Source of the DNA: Porifericola rhodea
GTDB taxonomy: Bacteria; Bacteroidota; Bacteroidia; Cytophagales; Cyclobacteriaceae
Length of the DNA stretch: 64,000 nucleotides
Direction: 5' to 3'
NCBI RefSeq assembly: GCF_030506305.1
Contig: NZ_CP119421.1
Span: 2,147,501 to 2,211,500 of the forward strand
The notes under the pieces were generated by a model. The model saw only the letters and a list, made by a program, of their open reading frames with translations, searched no databases and was not told where the DNA came from. Below are positions 63,299 through 64,000 of the stretch, piece after piece; positions within the stretch are counted from its first letter, which is position 1; every line of letters starts with the position of its first letter. A program made the translations under genes and the position numbers.

Positions 63299-64000
63299 TT
63301 AGACCGGGGAGTTTAAATTGAAACCTTCTGCAAGATCATGAAGAGAAATCATTTTATCCAATGCGTTATGATCAGTTAGGTAGCCTGTAATTTTTCCACC
63401 ATTGGTATAGTCAATCGCAATAAAATCAGTCTCAAGAGTATGAGCAAATAACACAGAATGGAATCTCATGCAGAGATTGATTTTCGAAGCTTGCATAGCT
63501 TTCACAGTAAAATCAACAGAAGTGTTATATTTATGGATCACATGTTCAAAATCTTGAAAATATTTTTTTGCAAATTTTCTGTTAAAATCCCTATCATCAT
63601 TACCAACTACAAATGTATGCATAGGGTAGAAAACAGGAGTTAAATCATGCTTAAGACAGGTCTCCTGGATATATTTAGCTAAATTTGCTTCAAATGCTTC
63701 CTTGGTTTTCAAAAACTCATCATGGTTTTTATCTCCCATATATTCGGAGGTCCATTCTCTTAGGAAACATGCTAATATGTTCTTTTTACTCTCAGTTTTA
63801 ATTTTAGTACTTACTTTTCTAATATACTCACGCGCAGGGTCTCCAATATTTTCAATATCAGTGCGATTTGAAAGTTTTTTGGCATATTCAAAAGATGCAT
63901 TATCACGTACTTTAATAGTAGTCGCGATTTGGAACATCTTCTTTACAGCATTAATATGTTGCTGTTCTTTTAAAGGTCCTACACCACACCCAAATATGAT
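63299..64000 (-). CDS. Polysaccharide pyruvyl transferase family protein (5' end beyond window)
   Basis: The minus-strand frame is open to the end of the window, so the start is missing. Visible part about 233 residues: IIFGCGVGPLKEQQHINAVKKMF, ATTIKVRDNASFEYAKKLS, ILACFLREWTSEYM, SKINLCMRFHSVLFAHTLETDFIAIDYTNGGKITGYL. GxGxGP and the CMRFHSxxFA motif with its His are the CsaB/WcaK-type pattern. It would move pyruvate from PEP to a sugar, forming a ketal on the polymer. One base before the GT4 gene. Confidence 0.87.
   Translation of the reverse strand: MIFGCGVGPLKEQQHINAVKKMFQIATTIKVRDNASFEYAKKLSNRTDIENIGDPAREYIRKVSTKIKTESKKNILACFLREWTSEYMGDKNHDEFLKTKEAFEANLAKYIQETCLKHDLTPVFYPMHTFVVGNDDRDFNRKFAKKYFQDFEHVIHKYNTSVDFTVKAMQASKINLCMRFHSVLFAHTLETDFIAIDYTNGGKITGYLTDHNALDKMISLHDLAEGFNLNSPV

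Noticed and set aside
1-64000. tRNA, rRNA, CRISPR array or toxin-antitoxin pair
   Set aside because: No cloverleaf with a T-loop consensus, no direct-repeat/spacer array and no recognisable toxin-antitoxin genes were seen by eye. A covariance-model scan would be needed for a firm negative.

Overview
The window is a chromosomal segment of a Bacteroidota bacterium, most likely a Cytophagales/Flammeovirga-type lineage. The evidence is direct. There is a PorZ-type component of type IX secretion and a second protein ending in a T9SS sorting domain. DUF4290, DUF4293 and DUF4296 proteins, families largely confined to this phylum, are present. MurA carries Asp in place of the catalytic Cys. The promoter in front of rpsT matches the Bacteroidota consensus TTTG-N19-TAnnTTTG exactly. 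Shine-Dalgarno sequences are mostly absent. No rRNA, tRNA or CRISPR array was found.

Positions 1-31,600 are ordinary housekeeping chromosome: the end of recJ; murA with a DUF4290 gene; a UvrD/PcrA helicase; rpsT; radC; a threonine-degradation pair (kbl and an SDR-type threonine dehydrogenase, divergent); a dead pyridoxamine-phosphate-oxidase-like gene; htpG; an ECF sigma factor with a small anti-sigma-like partner directly in front of gmk; yicC; a compact mreB-mreC-mreD-mrdA-rodA cell-shape operon; tdk-porZ-recO; a 2OG-Fe(II) dioxygenase and a chromate transporter.

Positions 31,600-64,000 form an A+T-richer accessory region, almost entirely an exopolysaccharide/capsule locus read on the minus strand. 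The first part (31,634-41,051) has a priming polyprenyl glycosylphosphotransferase, a Wzi-like outer-membrane protein, a Wzy/O-antigen-ligase-like protein, three glycosyltransferases and a pectate-lyase-fold protein, several with overlapping ends. The second part (48,368-64,000) has eight more glycosyltransferases (GT2 and GT4 types), two intact and one broken sulfotransferase, a GH39-like lipoprotein hydrolase and the C-terminal part of a polysaccharide pyruvyl transferase that runs off the window. Together they suggest a secreted sulfated, possibly pyruvylated, polysaccharide with its own trimming enzymes.

Between the two parts sit a large T9SS-exported sugar-dehydrogenase/di-haem cytochrome fusion and an insertion-sequence scar. 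In the scar an IS3-family element lies inside a decayed IS1182-family element, and both still have readable terminal inverted repeats and target duplications. A second stretch of about 2.3 kb (50.6-52.9 kb) holds only decayed coding sequence. I saw no clearly new biological system. The most promising leads are the sulfated-polysaccharide locus with embedded lyase and hydrolase, and the secreted dehydrogenase-cytochrome fusion beside it.
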